Below are positions 6,082 to 6,126 of a DNA stretch of 6,126 nucleotides, piece by piece. The DNA is from an uncultured Oscillochloris sp. GTDB lineage: Bacteria; Chloroflexota; Chloroflexia; Chloroflexales; Chloroflexaceae. A program made the translations under genes and the position numbers. Position 1 is the stretch's first letter. Each line of letters opens with the position of its first letter. Below the pieces are notes generated by a model that saw only the letters and a program-made list of their open reading frames with translations, made no database searches and was not told the DNA's origin. The stretch lies in assembly GCA_903877945.1 (NCBI GenBank), contig CAIRFY010000278.1, positions 1 through 6,126 of the forward strand, read 5' to 3'.

Positions 6082-6104
6082 GCCGGGGGGCTGAAGCCCC
6101 CGGC
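6082..6104 (+). terminator. GC hairpin after serS (possible terminator, REP-like)
   Basis: GGGGGC-TGAA-GCCCCC (6086-6101) forms a 6-bp stem, extended by GCC/GGC (6082-6084 and 6102-6104) around one bulged G. It lies about 14 nt after the serS stop, where a terminator is expected, but is followed by TAGGTTTACG instead of a U-run, so intrinsic termination is uncertain. The TGAA loop is shared with the hairpin at 2083-2096 and, in complement, with 2066-2079, suggesting a repeat family. Confidence 0.5.
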
Positions 6105-6116
6105 TAGGTTTACGAA

Positions 6117-6126
6117 GGCCGCTGAA
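6117..6126 (+). repeat. Start of a second TGAA-loop hairpin, cut by the window edge
   Basis: GGCCGC-TGAA at the very end repeats the stem-TGAA pattern of the hairpin 13 bp earlier. If it is the same kind of unit, the next bases outside the window should be close to GCGGCC. The complementary arm cannot be seen. Confidence 0.35.

Overview
The window is most likely chromosomal DNA of a GC-rich bacterium. I would guess a filamentous member of the Chloroflexota (Chloroflexales-like). That guess rests on three things: a methylmalonyl-CoA mutase catalytic subunit encoded without its B12 domain, C-rich palindromic repeats of the CCCTCACCCCCCAGC type between genes, and hairpin and heptamer repeats in the spacers. 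It is a lineage inference from gene style and repeats, not a proven assignment.

Layout from left to right. The start of an unrecognised membrane-anchored protein runs off the left edge on the minus strand (1-237). A gene-free stretch with only small palindromes and fragments of the C-rich repeat follows (238-694). Next is a minus-strand pair: a Phd/YefM-type antitoxin (1677-1928) overlapping by 23 bp a class I SAM-dependent methyltransferase related to RlmI/RlmK (695-1699), with a dyad just before the antitoxin start that looks like an autoregulatory operator. A divergent spacer (1929-2324) holds a cluster of inverted repeats and an extended -10 promoter with an 11-bp dyad. That promoter drives the plus-strand methylmalonyl-CoA mutase large subunit (2325-3908). 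Then come a small single-pass membrane protein of unknown function (4154-4618) and seryl-tRNA synthetase, serS (4799-6067). The window ends in a GC hairpin and the beginning of a second one.

The least ordinary content is between the plus-strand genes. At 3946-4126 there is a 181-bp element with 18-bp terminal inverted repeats (17/18 matched) flanked by a 10-bp direct repeat, the structure of a non-autonomous transposon (MITE). At 4633-4739 a 107-bp fold-back element has a different 18-bp terminal repeat (17/18), also flanked by a 10-bp direct repeat, inserted in or next to a 7-bp tandem repeat array. Both carry nearly the same C-rich palindromic core although their termini are unrelated. A rearranged partial copy of the first element's flank and core lies at 635-692.

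Functionally, the mutase interconverts (R)-methylmalonyl-CoA and succinyl-CoA, in propionate metabolism or the 3-hydroxypropionate bi-cycle. SerS and the putative RNA methyltransferase belong to the translation apparatus. I see no multi-gene novel defence or biosynthetic system here. The interest lies in the mobile and regulatory repeats and in the antitoxin-methyltransferase overlap.
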